Positions 36,401-49,500 of a DNA stretch of 64,000 bases are shown here, one piece after another; the first letter of the stretch is position 1; every line of letters starts with the position of its first letter. Origin of the DNA: Capitulum mitella (lineage: Eukaryota > Arthropoda > Thecostraca > Pollicipedomorpha > Pollicipedidae); assembly GCA_030062745.1 (NCBI GenBank), contig CP099844.1:8641551-8705550 (forward strand), given 5' to 3'. Below the pieces are notes generated by a model. The model was not told the origin of the DNA. It worked only from the letters and a program-made list of their open reading frames with translations, and did not search any database. The position numbers were made by a program, and so were the translations under genes.

Positions 36401-39400
36401 CATACGTCTCTATATCCCTCCGTCTCTATATCCCTTTGGCACGGCTGTCCCCATCTGCCTTCTTTATTGTTTACGGCTTTCATGATCCTGCCATGTCGTT
36501 TGTTTTACGGCTTTGTTGCACAAATATTACATGCTCGCGGTCTGGACGCACCATGTACTTGCATTATACAGTACATCGGATTCATACAGAAATGTGGAGG
36601 AACCACGGGATTACCATGGGCCGACCATTGCGTGCGTCCATGTCTGGTCAGGATCAAGGCCTAAGGATCAGGATACCTTCACGGAAAGGTGCTTATCAGG
36701 AATCCTTGCCGACTTCAGCATGGCTTGGGTTTGAAGGATATCATTTACTCCGTAGGATGCTCGGTGATTTCCAGCGTGTTTTTGACACACGCGCTGTTGT
36801 CCTTGATTTAGCTTCGTGCTTCCGTCGTGAACGCATGCCTGATCTATCAAGGTCTTGATGCGGCTTTGGAGACTGCCATCCCTTTGTTTGACGAAATAAA
36901 ACACAGGAAAATTATAAACAAATTAAAAAGACTGGGGAGAATTATGTTGCGGCTTAATTATATAGCAAAAAACAAAAGAATAAAAATCTTCCGTAAACAG
37001 TGAATACTTGTCGAATGGTTTTAGTCCAAGAGTGTTTTATCCATTTTACCCCAGACCTACTTCAAATTTCGAAATGACCGGAGAAGTATGCAGTTTTTCT
37101 AGACCAGAAGATTCATTAACTTGGTGTGAGGGGCTGCGTACGTGGCGTAGGATTCCGCAGCTCCGCACTAGTTTTAAAGGCAGATGTACAAAAGCAGCGA
37201 ATCTCCGTCCAAAACTTATGCACGAAATTTGTTGGTGATCTTTGGCGTTACAAACTCAAAACTGAAACGGGACATTTGGCTTCGAAAGTGACAACTTGGC
37301 GTGACAAGAAATACATCTGAACAAGAGTCACCATTTTGTTGTCGTAACCCAGATTGATACATTGTGTCAGCTTTGCAATGGTTGATGTTCTGACCGTACG
37401 CGGCAGAAAAGTGTTGCCTCTTTCTGGTCATGCCGCCGTCAGATGCCCGGGGATTTTCCTTTCGTGACGCGCACCGACGAAGTTCTCACAGGTCGATTAA
37501 AAAGAGTATGAAAAAGCAAAAAAAGTATGAAATTTTAGTGTCTCACAACGCATTGGAACATGGCAACTGCACTATACTATTCGCCCATTGAATTGCTGGT
37601 TGTTAGTCGTCGAGAACACAGCTCTCCTATCCTAGCCCGCCGTCCTCAGTAAAGCCCCGCTGTGGCGCGCTGCTGCTCCGTGCAGCCGGACTGTCCTACG
37701 CACAGGCAGACCGACCGACATACAGACGGCGGTCTGATCCGTTGGCGTGACGTCACAGAGCGGGCACATTGGGGGCCGGATCTCCTCTGCTATCGCTGCG
37801 AGATCCGCTGCACCGTTCTGCGGAGCGGCGCCAGCCGGTTTCACTGGCCGGGCAGACCGCTCGGCTGGATCCTGCCCCGCCGCGACTGCGCCGGGTCAGG
37901 TGTCTGCATAAGCACTCCGATGCGCGCGGAGGCAGACAGCTGTGGAGAAGGACGTGACCCCTGCCTCTGGACACCGTACATCGTCCGCTTTATCTGTCTG
38001 CCTGCTGGAGCCGCTCTGGCTTGTGACGTCTTCATGTGTAAACAAACAAGAGCTGGGCGTGAACCGTTCACTCTATGTTCCCGGACCGTCTGCGGCATGG
38101 TGCTCACAGCTGACACAGTTCAACCCCGTCCTTTATTTTAACATGTTTGTCGTACTGCGCTGTTGCATGACTGATGTGCTGCGTTAGAAGTCTAAATGGA
38201 CTCACTGCAAAGCTCCAGAGTCTGAATATTTCAGATAGTGTCCGTCACATGCCGACCTTGCCAGATGACAGGGCATTGTCTACCTCCGTATCACAGGTCT
38301 AAATCCGTTCGTTCGCCGGTCTTTTGTTACCTGCGCCATTTGTGACCATTTTTGCCGTGCGCTGGTCCTCAGGTGCGTTGCTGGCAGTGTGTCAGACCGT
38401 GCATGCTGTTACGACTGGTCTATATCTGCCCACGCGCCGTCTGTTAGTACTGAGTCCGCTTCTGAAGCCACTGTTTCTGGGTGCTAATAGTGACATGGGA
38501 AAGACTGCGTAACCGATGCTCACTGCTAGTCTCAAGCCAACCATTAAAGCGTAGTTTGGCGGTGACCGTTGAATGTGCAACGATTACAACATAGAAAAGC
38601 GGCCGTAAATTATTGGGCCAGGGCTGTGCATCCCAAACCTGCAACCAATCAGCGATCTTTATTCTAAGCAGACGAAGGAGAAAACCAGTGCGGGATGGTC
38701 AGCTGACATTGCGGTAGAGAGCCGTATAGTCTCGAGCAGACGAGAGTGCAGGGGTGTTGTTGGATAGGCTCGTTCGCGGATGAGGTCATCACAGGGTATT
38801 CCTACCCACACACGCTCCGTTACAGCGATAACCAGTCGTCGGGCGGCCAGAGGCATGATTCCAGCTTCATATGTGAGCATTTTGCTGGTCGGGTCTCCCA
38901 AGTGTTCTTGCATTGCGGTCTAGGTCTGTCGCAAATTCACACGTTTCAGTTGCAGTCTAGGTCCGTCTGCGCTTATCGTTCTGGGTCGGCGACGAGGTCA
39001 CACGACCCCACGTGTAGCCGGCGCCCCGCATGGATTCCGTCTGCACCTGTCGGGATCCAGCTTTCTGCCGGCTGGATCCGGCTGCAGATATCAGAGGGGG
39101 CGGCGCTGACGTCACAGTGACGCGCCGGTTTGCTCGGACCTGTCACGACATTGCCGGTGCCAGGAAGGTGATGTCACTTTCTCCTTAAGTACGGGCGGCT
39201 CTATTGCGTGCCGCGGTTCAGGTGATGACCGGGCGACTCCTACCTCGTCCGCTGGAGGATGTGCCACCGGTCGGATAAGAGCCACAGCAAACGTGCAGCC
39301 CACCCAACAGGCCCAGGTTAAGCGGGATAACTGGGAAAATCTGGACTGCCCACTAATCAGTGCTTTGGCAAGTACTAATGTTTCGGCACACTGAGTGGCA

Positions 39401-40509
39401 TTGCGTCAACTTTGAAGAGATAGATACCCTTTCTGATAAGTCTCATTTATATCTGCTTCATCGATTTTGTATGTCTCATTCCAGTTAGGACGGTGGAAGT
39501 TAGGAACTGCGTTTTTGCAAGCTGAGGAGTTCTCGGATCTGTCGAGGAAAGCGGCGAATGCTTTAAGGCTTTTCCAGTCTCGCCTGACTCGGGCAGACCG
39601 CTACGTCGCTGAGTCACTCCATGAAAGATTTCGACGGCAGCACCACCAACACGCCAGTGACCGCATGATGAATACTTCACTGACTACGGTTTTTCCCATC
39701 CCACCTTCCATGGATTTTTTTATTGTTCAAATCCGGCGTTTTTATTTTTTCCTCTGGCTGATGCTGTTCGTGCACAGCGTGCGTAGCGTGATTGGCTGTG
39801 GTCTGCTTCTGTTGTCTGTCTTGTCAGTAGCCCTGGTTTACTTCTGTTGTCCGGCTCGGGAATGGCTGTGGTCTGCTGCTGTTGTCTGGCCTGGACTCGG
39901 CTGTGGTCTGCTGCTGTCTGGGTCGGGAGTGGCTGTTGTCTGCTACTGCTGTCTGGTTCAGGAGCGGTTGTAGTCTGCTGCTACTGCTGGCTCGGGATTG
40001 ACTGGTCTGCTGCAGCTGTCTGGCTCGGGAGTAACGGTGGTCTGCTGCAGCTGTCTGACTTGGGGGTGGCTGTGGTCTGCTGCTGTCTGGATCGGGAGTG
40101 GCTGTGGTCTGCTGCTGGCTGACTCGGGAGTGGCTGTGGTATGTTGCTGTCTGACAGGAGTGGCCTTGTCAGACCGGGAGAAAGGAGCGGAGTCGACCCC
40201 ACTTCAGCCTGCGCGTCTCTCCGTTTCAGACCGCCTGGAGGCGTTCCTGATGGCCAGCGACCTGGGCAGCCGGGTGGTGATCTGGTTCATACTCACGGCG
40301 GCCGTGTCGACGACGGCAGCCCTGTTCCTGGCCTGGTTCATCCCGACCGCCACCGGTGAGATCGGCCAATGAGAAAGGAGAAACTGGGAGGGCTGGCAAT
40401 GACAGAGGCAGGGAGGGAGAAAGGTGGATAGAGAGGAGAGGGGGAGAGAGAAGAGGGAAGGAGAGAGAAAGAGGGGAGAAAGAGAAAGAGGGAGAGAAAG
40501 AGAAAGAGG

Positions 40510-40555
<46 letters not shown>

Positions 40556-43500
40556 CGAGATGGAGGACAGCGTCAGAAAGGGACAGAGAGCTGTCGCGAT
40601 GGTAACTACCCGAGCCCATCAACAAACCCGGCTGGTATTGCTGGTACAGGCCTGTGTTGCGTGAGACGATTGGCACCTTTCGCCATTGCAAGCACTTTCC
40701 ATCGGCAAATGTTTGCATCCGGGAATTCCATAAGGTGCTCTCCAGAGGGGAGCCAAGCCTTCTGAGCCCCAGGATCAACGTCCGATTGACGCAGTCTGCG
40801 TTTGGTTTTCACGGTCCGGCTTGAGGCCATTCCAGACCGCAGGTTGACGTCGGTCGCTGCCTGGCCCCGGATGTCTACAATTACCGCCTTTTCCTGTGCG
40901 ATTCTGGCGCGAGTTGAGCGCCGTGCAGCCACGCTGCTGCAGTCGTGTCGACTCGCAAGGCATACAATTACGCCAGCGAATTCGTGCCGGTATCCTGGGC
41001 ACGCAGTCACGTGCCGCCGCGCTGTCCGTACGCAGAACGCACAGTCGCACGCTGCCCGCCGTCCGCGACCGCGTCAGCGGCAGACCGTGCGTCGTGCCGG
41101 CGTTACGCGGCACTGCTGGCCGGCGCTCGCGCCGCCCTGATTACCGCAGCTGGCCGCCAGCTGACCGAGCCACGTGCGTGAGAGCGCCCCGACGCAGGTG
41201 CGGCACCCACAGCCGCCGGCGCCGCTTTACGAGCCGCGACGGGGCGGGGAGGTGCCGGAACGGGCCACTTCGGAACGCAGCCAACGCTCACAACGCCACG
41301 CACGGAGCCAAGTGTTGCTTGGCAACGTGCAGCGCGTAACGTCCAGCGAGACGGCTGCAACTGGATGTGGACTGTATGGTGGCTGATTCGTGGTTGGATC
41401 TGTGAATGCAACTCGTTTGTTTTCATGATAATTTTTCTTTGTGTTGATGCCAGGAGGATTGGACAGAATACACTAGGCTAGTGACTGTCGTAAAGTCGCA
41501 CCCTTCTGGTTACTCCTGTGTGTCAGACTCAGATCTCCGGTCCATTTGGCAACCTGCACTGGGCTGTGGTCTCTGGTCCAGCTGGTGATCTGTTCTGAGC
41601 TGGTGACCGCTGTGTGGTAGATGCTGGTCTCCGCTCCAGCTGGCGGTTAGTGATCGTGTGCAGGCTGCCTTTGCAAGGCTGCATTGATTGTGGTTCCTGT
41701 GCAGCCGTGTCGGTCAAACCGGTCACCTTGGCGGCTTGTGTTCACGTGGGCTCACCTGGCCAGGACACCGCTCTGCATCGCCACGCTACGTGAGTCTCTG
41801 AGCCTCAGCATTGTTACATGAGTCATCGGAACGCGCTGGGACCTCCAAACGAGCCGCCATGGCCGACAGAAGTCCAGTCCGGTGGACAACAAAGACTCTC
41901 CAGACGTTCCGCCACAGAGGATTTCGAAACATTCAGGACAAAATCGCTCGGTTTTCCCCACGCACCACCAGTTCGGACCGGCTCCCGGAAGGCTCCTCGT
42001 GTCCACCCTCGAGATTCTCTGTCTCTGTGAGAGTATCCGGTTTTCTGCCGCCGGTCGGCCGCTCTGCTGGGCTGGAGTTTCGCCCGCTATCGGCAGCGGA
42101 CGGCGGCAGGAACCGCTTCCGGCCGAATCGCCGCTCCGCCGCGCCGACCGGATCTGGACGCTTTGGATGCTGCCGCCGGCCCCACGTGGACGTGTCACTG
42201 CCATCCTGCGAACAGAGGTCGATGTGGGTGCGAACGTGGCCGCATGGCCGTGATCGTCACATTTGTTTCGATTATCATTCTACCATTATCTACCATTATC
42301 ACGTCATCATGCTTCATGTACCTGTGCCACCGCACCATGGTTTGATTCGGGCGAAAGGGCACATAAATGCCTTTTACGATACTTTAAGTGCGCCTTTTTT
42401 TGTCGGTACCAAACATATACTCGCTGAAGCATATCCTAGCATATTCCGAACATTAGTATTGGACGTTTTAAGTGGCGAAAACATGGCTGGAAGTTGAGCA
42501 CTGTTGTGTTTTGGGTTTTGTACTAAGGCGGTGCTGAAATGATGTAATACTCTGATCGCTTCATAAAACACATATGAACTTAACATACATCTCATGTTGA
42601 TTATCAAAGAAAAGGAAAGGATGTTCACTTTTGCATGACTAAACCCGCGTTTTTTAAATATGTTCCGTTTGGCCTGTACATGGTGCGAAGTGATGCACTG
42701 CAAAGTATCATCATTTATTTTTATGTAAACCTTTTCGGAAGGGATGGAACTGATCAGCATCAGCAGAAACTAATGTCATAATGACCATGGGGATGTTGTT
42801 AAACAGTCCTGTAGAGCTGTCAGTTAAACAACCGTGATCTCCGGGGATCCATGTAGAGGGTCTAAGGCAGCAAATCCAGGCACCTTTATCCTTCTGCCGC
42901 CGCGGAATGTGTTTGTCGGCCAGAAGCCGGAAACTGTGAGGGGTTTTAGCTGTCCCGACCCCGCCATCAATGCGCGACCTCCGGAGTCACATTCCTTTTA
43001 TTAATGGCTTTTGAAACTCTCCAGTGACAATTGTTAGAACACAGCTGCGGCGACTGCGATGTATTCTAACCGCCTCGGAGGTTAAGGCCGGCCTGGACGT
43101 GGGTGTGGCTGAATTGTTCCGGCCGCGGCGGACGTTTATGCCAGCTTGACGTAGACTTGACTGTCATGATGCGGCGTCTTGGCCGGTCCCAGAAGGGCTG
43201 GTCTGACCTCCGTGGGATATCTCTCATGCGGTGTGTTTTATGATCTGCAATGTGGAGGTGCTGCTGATTGAACAGCACCTGTCTGCGTGAGAGCGTATTG
43301 ATGTGGTCGAGTACCCACCAGTTTCGGAAATCGCTCCACGAATGGCGTGCGTGGCATGTGCCATGCCACGCACGCCATTTCAGCGAAATCTGTCAGGCGT
43401 GGCTGAATGCGCGTTGTGCGGAACATTTTTTGGTCGAATGTGGCTTCTGGGTTCGACCGTGGGAGTTCCGAACCCACTCGTCATGTCAATACGCCCATAA

Positions 43501-46500
43501 ACGGATACGTGTGCAAAACCACGGTATGACGTATGCCTGCGCACGAGAAAGCCAATTTTCGCCCACATCCTGAGAGCCAATAGTATCCTGAATTTTTCTC
43601 GACACTCGTCAGGAAAATGTGTTGGGGAGGTTTTTGATATGCCCGTTCTTCACACGACGGTTTTTCTCAGGATCGGGGTTTCCTGAGATAAAAGCCTACC
43701 TGCAGGGGGTCAAGATGGAGAACACGTTCTCTCCGATAACGTGCTTCGGGAAGGTGGTGTTTCTTCCCGTCATGCTGTGCACGGCTTTACCACTGGGAAA
43801 AGAGGTAAGCCTCGCTGTATAAGTTTATGCTTACTGTTATATATCAAATGTTAAAATTCTAGGCTGAGCCAACACATGTTGTTTTAATCTTATTGGTATA
43901 ACATTCATCCCCAGTTTTCATTAGCCTGGAAGAAGAACTTTGTTTCTCTCTTCTGTTGGTTTAGATGCCACCAGCATGCTGCGTCTGTGGTCGGACAGTT
44001 TGGTACTATACGCTGATCGGAGTGTGTCCAAAATTTGACACCGAAGAACTTCTCAATGTTCACGTCATACCAGCGAGGCGTATATTGCGAGGGAGCGTTT
44101 GGTTTGCTTGCTGCATTCTGGCTCATTTTGTTGCAAACGTTTCTTCCTCTGACTGCCAGTCAGCATCAGCGTCCTTCACAAACGTCGTCACGGTGTCCTG
44201 TGTCCGCCGACAGGGTCCTGTCACGCACGTGGCGGCCATTTTCGCCCTGTTCATCACCAAAGTGTTCAAGGACATCTCGGTGGACGAGCTGGAGCGACAC
44301 ACCGGAAACGAACTTGTGGCGGCCGCCTGCACCATGGGCGCCGCCGTCTGCTACGGCGCACCGGTCGGAGGTCAGTGCGTATGTGTACTACCTTAATTTC
44401 TGCCAGAAGAAAGGGAATTAGCACGTATGGTGTGATGAAAAATGGGACGCGCGATGGGGCAGTGTGTTTTCTTGGTAACATTTGGCAGTGGGAGTCAGAC
44501 TGCGGAGACAGAAAATGTTCCGAAAAGTGTCATGGCCTCATAGAGTCATGGGCAGCTACAGCAGAAATTCAGTTCATGTATGTCCTCACATCTCGCAAAC
44601 CTACCTCACCTCACATCTCATTACGGTTTCGTTTCTTCTCGTTTCCTTGTTAATCTACGCGCCGTAGTTCTTTGCACTCCTTCAACACAATCGTAAATAC
44701 GTAGATACCGGACCGACAGTGTAACATCCCACTTCGCCGCCCCAGTCACCGTACCGTTTCTGGGCGTACCTCCCATGTTAAGCATGAGTATTCATGGGCG
44801 CGAGCTCGGCTACAGCACCTGTTGACTATACCGCGGTCTTCCGCCAGGAGTGTTGTTCAGCATCGAGGCCACGCGCTCATACTTCGCGGTGCGGAACTAC
44901 TGGAGAGGCTTCTTCGCCGCCGTGTGCGGCACCATCTTCTACAAGGGCTTGTCGCAGATCTACCACGGCATCGGTGAGCCTGCAGCCGCAACGTGTCCAT
45001 TCCGCCAGAGCTGTGTGCATATTTCTGTGCACACTGTACATGGATTTAGTCTGTGACTGCTGTCTTCGAATTCGAAGAAGGCAAAGTAGAGAAAGCTGAG
45101 TGTTTGTCACTCGTTTTCTAATTACGGACTAAAAGTTGTTTGGTGCTTCAAGTGCCGTAGCTGAATGAAGGCGTGTTCATGAAAAAAATGCAGTGTCTCG
45201 GGCATTTCATAGTTGGAGTGAGCATTTTTAGGCAAACGACGTGCATTTCTTATTGTATTATTCTGTCCGCCTAACTGCATGCTGCTGACATTGGTTTGAG
45301 GCCATGTGTTGCTGCAGATGCTGTTGATTTTGCCTAATCTCCAGTTTCCGTGGCAGGTTTATGGGAACACTTGAACGACTAACCGAAGCTTGGTTTGAAC
45401 TCATTGCAGACATTTTACCGATGTACCAGGAGACGTACACACTGCCTCTTCCATTCAGCTTCGAGTTCTTGGGCATCTCCATAGCGATCGGGTAATAACA
45501 TCGCTAGAAAGCATAGCGTGTCTTCTGGCATGTGCATCTTACCACTTGTAAGCTAATGGTATTTTGATCGGAGTGATGCCAGATATATTTCATCCTTAAT
45601 TTGCATTTCATGGCCCAGGGTTGTATCCCATTCTTGGCTTCCAATGAAAACCATCTGGCATCCAGTGCTTTAGGCATTCCAGTAGTACCCTAAGATAACC
45701 GGATATCACGGCCCGGCTGTCTTTTCCTCAGCGGACGTTTGCTGTCGGACCTATGTGACACCACTCGTTCTCGGTGTCACACCGTGCTGTCACGAGAATT
45801 GGGTCGCTCCGTAGCCGGCGGACGTGTTGATCTGTGCGTAGTCAGCTGACGGCCACCGGTCTGAGAGCTTTGCCGGCTGGACTGACCGCGCGCCCGCTGT
45901 CCGCAGCCTGGTCTGCGGCCTGATCGGGCCCGCCTTCGTCTGGACGCACCGGCACCTGGTGAAGCTGACGCAGCGCCTGACGGCGCTCTCGCCGGAGTGC
46001 GGCTGCGGCTGTTGCTCGGCCGCGGACGGGGAGGCCAAGCAGACCCCGCCGGCCGCCCAGTGCAGTATCGGGTCAGTGGCCGGACGGACGCAGACGGGCG
46101 ACGCGGCTCCGCCCTTGGAACGCATCGCCGTCAGCTGCGGCGGCGCCTGAACCTGCTGCTCGTGCGATGCTCGTCAATGCTACACTGGTCTCTTGCAGTA
46201 TAGCTAGGTTTGTCGTTAGACAGATTCCAGTACGCAATTGCATACTTGCACCGCCGAAATAGTTTTGCTTATCTTAAAATGTATTTTACCTGCGCACATA
46301 CATTCGAGAACCAAGCGCACATTGCATGCGGAAAGCAAAATACTTTACCCGTTTTTTATTGCGCATCCGAGACCTGGAGTCGTTGAATATGGCTCAGGAG
46401 CGAGGTTCCTCTATGGGTGTTGAACTTCATGCGTGTTTGATAGTGACGTCCTGGCCTCTGCCCGCTCAGGCTTACCAGGCGGCGGGTGACGGTGTTCCGG

Positions 46501-49500
46501 GTAGTGTACACGGTGGCCATCTGTGTTCTGATAAGCGCAGTCAGTCTGCCCTGGAAGGACGGCTACTCTCCGTTGATGTCGCACATCTCCAACCGCCAGC
46601 AGGTCAGTGGTGCTGCTTCCAACGTGAGCGCAAGATGTTGTTTGTGTTGTCGAATGTGAGCTAGCTGCTCGTCTCTTTGTGGTCCCATATAAGGAATGGA
46701 ACTGAACCGATCCCGTGTTTTCGGCTGGGTCAACCAATGGTTGTGGTTTAGGTTTGTTTTGCCTTGTGTTAGAACACGTTAACGCTCTCCGGAAACATGT
46801 TTTATTTCATCACTCACGCCACAAAACAACTCATGATTTAAAGTGACTTCGTGTGTTACCTTACAAGGCTAGGCCATTGTTTTCTGTAACTAATTGCCAA
46901 ATTGCCCGGTGCTTGCAGCTGACAGATCTTCTGATGAATGTGTCCTGGGAGGCGCTGCCGGAGTCGAACCCTGCGTTCAGTCCTCCCGTGGTGGGCTCGG
47001 GACTGGTTGTAGGCACGTCGCAGTGCGCCCCTGGCGACAGCTCGGAGAACTGCACGGAACCGGCCGTCTCGCCAGATGGCTCTGCAAGCACGGCAACAGG
47101 AACTTTGAATACATCTCGCAGTCAAGTCATTTTAGCTCGTTGGACTGACAACTTCACTATGGACTACCGCGCAGTTCTCATCCTTTACATGTTGTATTAC
47201 GTGAGTAGATCCATAATTATCAACCGTACTGTGACGGGAGCAACGCATTTCTTATTTTCAAATCGACTGAGCCAAAAGATTAAGGCTAACATTTTCATAT
47301 ATGTTCTTGCCAGCGATCCTTCGTCAACGCCAAATCACCAAGCATACGCACGTTTACCGAAACGTCATCACTGCGTTCCTTGCGACCAACGTCTTAATGC
47401 CTCCATGGTTATTTGGCGACTACGAGCGCGTTCACGGGCTCGCCATGTCCTGTTCTGACGGCGGCTGCCTTTGCCAGTGTTTCGGGATGATGGTTTGTAC
47501 GACGCTGACCCTGCCGTCCGGCTCGCTGATCCCGCTCTTCAAAGCCGGCGTCGCCCTGGGCCGCCTGGTGGGAGAGTTCTACTGCGCCAACCGGCTCTCC
47601 GTCTGTCTGGCAAACTCGGCGGTGCCAAGTAAGGCCGCAGCGCTGATGCCGACTCGGACACGGACACGGACATGGACATGGGCTGTGACACAGAAACGAG
47701 CTCTGAAACTGATTCACACACGGACTCGAGCGCGGACATGGACGCGGGCATGGACAGGGGCATGAGCACGGTCATGAAGGCTACGTCGTCCGTCTGGATG
47801 CTTAATCCGGTGAGAACAGTCATTGCTCTGGGCTCTGACGCCGTGGACACTGCTCTATGTACGCTGAACAAAAGGTGCAGTGCTGGACACGGCCTGGACA
47901 CTGGCCCTTGACGCTGTTGTAGATGGAATCTGTGCACTTAGTGTCGCAGATCAACGTGCATGCGAGAATTGAAAGGTGTTGCGATTAATCCCCTTCCTGT
48001 ATGCGCGTATGTTGGTGGTGGTGGTGGGGCTCCAGAAGGCCCCCGGTTTTTTACTCGTCATTTCCAGGGTTTTTCAAGTCGCTTCACGAAACTTGACTCT
48101 TTTTCCTGTCTATTCTTACGTATTATACCGAATCTTTATATTTTATTTTTCTCAGGAACGGAGTTAGGACAAGTTTTTGGGAGGCGGCTTAGGCCATTTT
48201 TGACACTGTTGGGAGTAAAAAAGAAAAATAACTGCAAGAAAAACGATTTTAAGATACAATGTTAAACGATTTATGGGTATGCAGGTAAATAATTGGGAAA
48301 ACATGCAAAGATGTCGTTGATCTGAGGTCACTTCAGAATATCAGATCAAGGCTAAAAGTCATTCAGACACAACACTATGTAGACACTTCTGATCTAGACA
48401 CTGTCCCAGAGTCCAAACGTTTGGGCCAAGAGGAAATGTCCCATGGATTAGCTTTTGATTCATGCCAATTACATGAAAATCTGTTCATAAACAGTCGAAT
48501 TCTAACAAGTCAAAGATATCTCCCCTTTCTAACATTTTTATTCTTGTATCCACCTCTTTTAATATTTCCAAAACTTTTTTTGTAAAAAATGTAGATAACA
48601 TCATGCCAAATCGAATGTTATTTGTTGCAATGACATTGGACAAATAGTCTTTGAGATTTGGGGGGGGGGCACCCATACGGGAATGCGGCCTAACGTTATG
48701 GAAACGGGAGTATGGTTACGCTGGAAAGCCCGTAATTTGTACCCTGGCCAATAGATCACGGAATAGGTCAGGGACCACATTCATGGGTTTTACGGTAGGT
48801 GGAGATAAAGACGATGAAATACTTCTCAAATTACATAAGCCGTGTGGCCACATGTTCTGGTTACCGTGAAGATGAAAATGCCCCGCTTTGCGCAAGAACT
48901 GACCGAAAACGTGATCCATCCGCCGCGAACCTCGTCGTAGTCCCTCGCTGGCGTTTACATGAACACGGACGACTGTTTGTGGTGTCCGGAATCGACTCCT
49001 GACTATCCTAGCGCATCGCCATACAAATTCGAACATGAGTTGACTCTCAAGGAAGTAAATACATGCACACGGGCCTCCACACAAACAAGACACAATTACA
49101 AATTACCACAGATGCATATATATATCATTGGGTATTACTGAACAGGTGTCAATCTAGAACGCGTTTAAAATATGGCACTGTGGGCCGCCGTTGTCCTCAT
49201 GGTAGATAATTGTACTGGGAAGCTCCTCGGGCAGAATAAAAACGCCGCTATCCCATTTCGATTGTAGACCGGGGAACCTACAGCTCGTTGCGCCGAGTGC
49301 GTCTCGAGCGGGTCTCTGCCAAAATACAGAACTGTCTGGCTAGCTCATCCAGTTCTTCCAGGCGACGCACTTTGTGGATGAGAGTAAGGGTATGGTGCCT
49401 CACAAGATCTCCAGCAGGCAGCCAGCCAAATTTCTGGTGTAGATCAGATAAGTGGTCAATTTTGTCGTCCAAAACTGATTTTGGCAGTGCACCTAAGACA

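Larger units (their letters stand above)
34301..40229 (+). other. ClC intron b-c
   Basis: A 5.9-kb intron holding the 36-bp array, CpG-rich patches at 37640-38000 and 38980-39130, and the minisatellite near its 3' end. No further exon was recognised. Confidence 0.7.
40356..43670 (+). other. ClC intron c-d with CpG-rich patches
   Basis: A 3.3-kb intron. CpG-dense stretches at about 40880-41340 and 41930-42250 stand out. The long open frames there (up to 228 codons) overlap on both strands and show no domain. A perfect hairpin lies at 43341-43379. Confidence 0.7.

Noticed and set aside
40338-40778. Ser/Leu repeat ORF (minus) and Glu/Arg repeat ORF (plus)
   Set aside because: They are both translations of the GA-rich tract.
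41811-42497. 228-codon plus-strand ORF in a ClC intron
   Set aside because: It overlaps a long minus-strand ORF over the same CpG-rich DNA, shows no domain or biased codon pattern, and turns into AT-rich text at its end. Treated as a GC-driven open frame.
47301-47477. In-frame upstream extension of ClC exon k
   Set aside because: The frame is open, but alignment with ClC-2 goes straight from exon j (LILYMLYY) to CFGMMVC. The acceptor at 47476-47477 fits in phase, so the extension is intronic.
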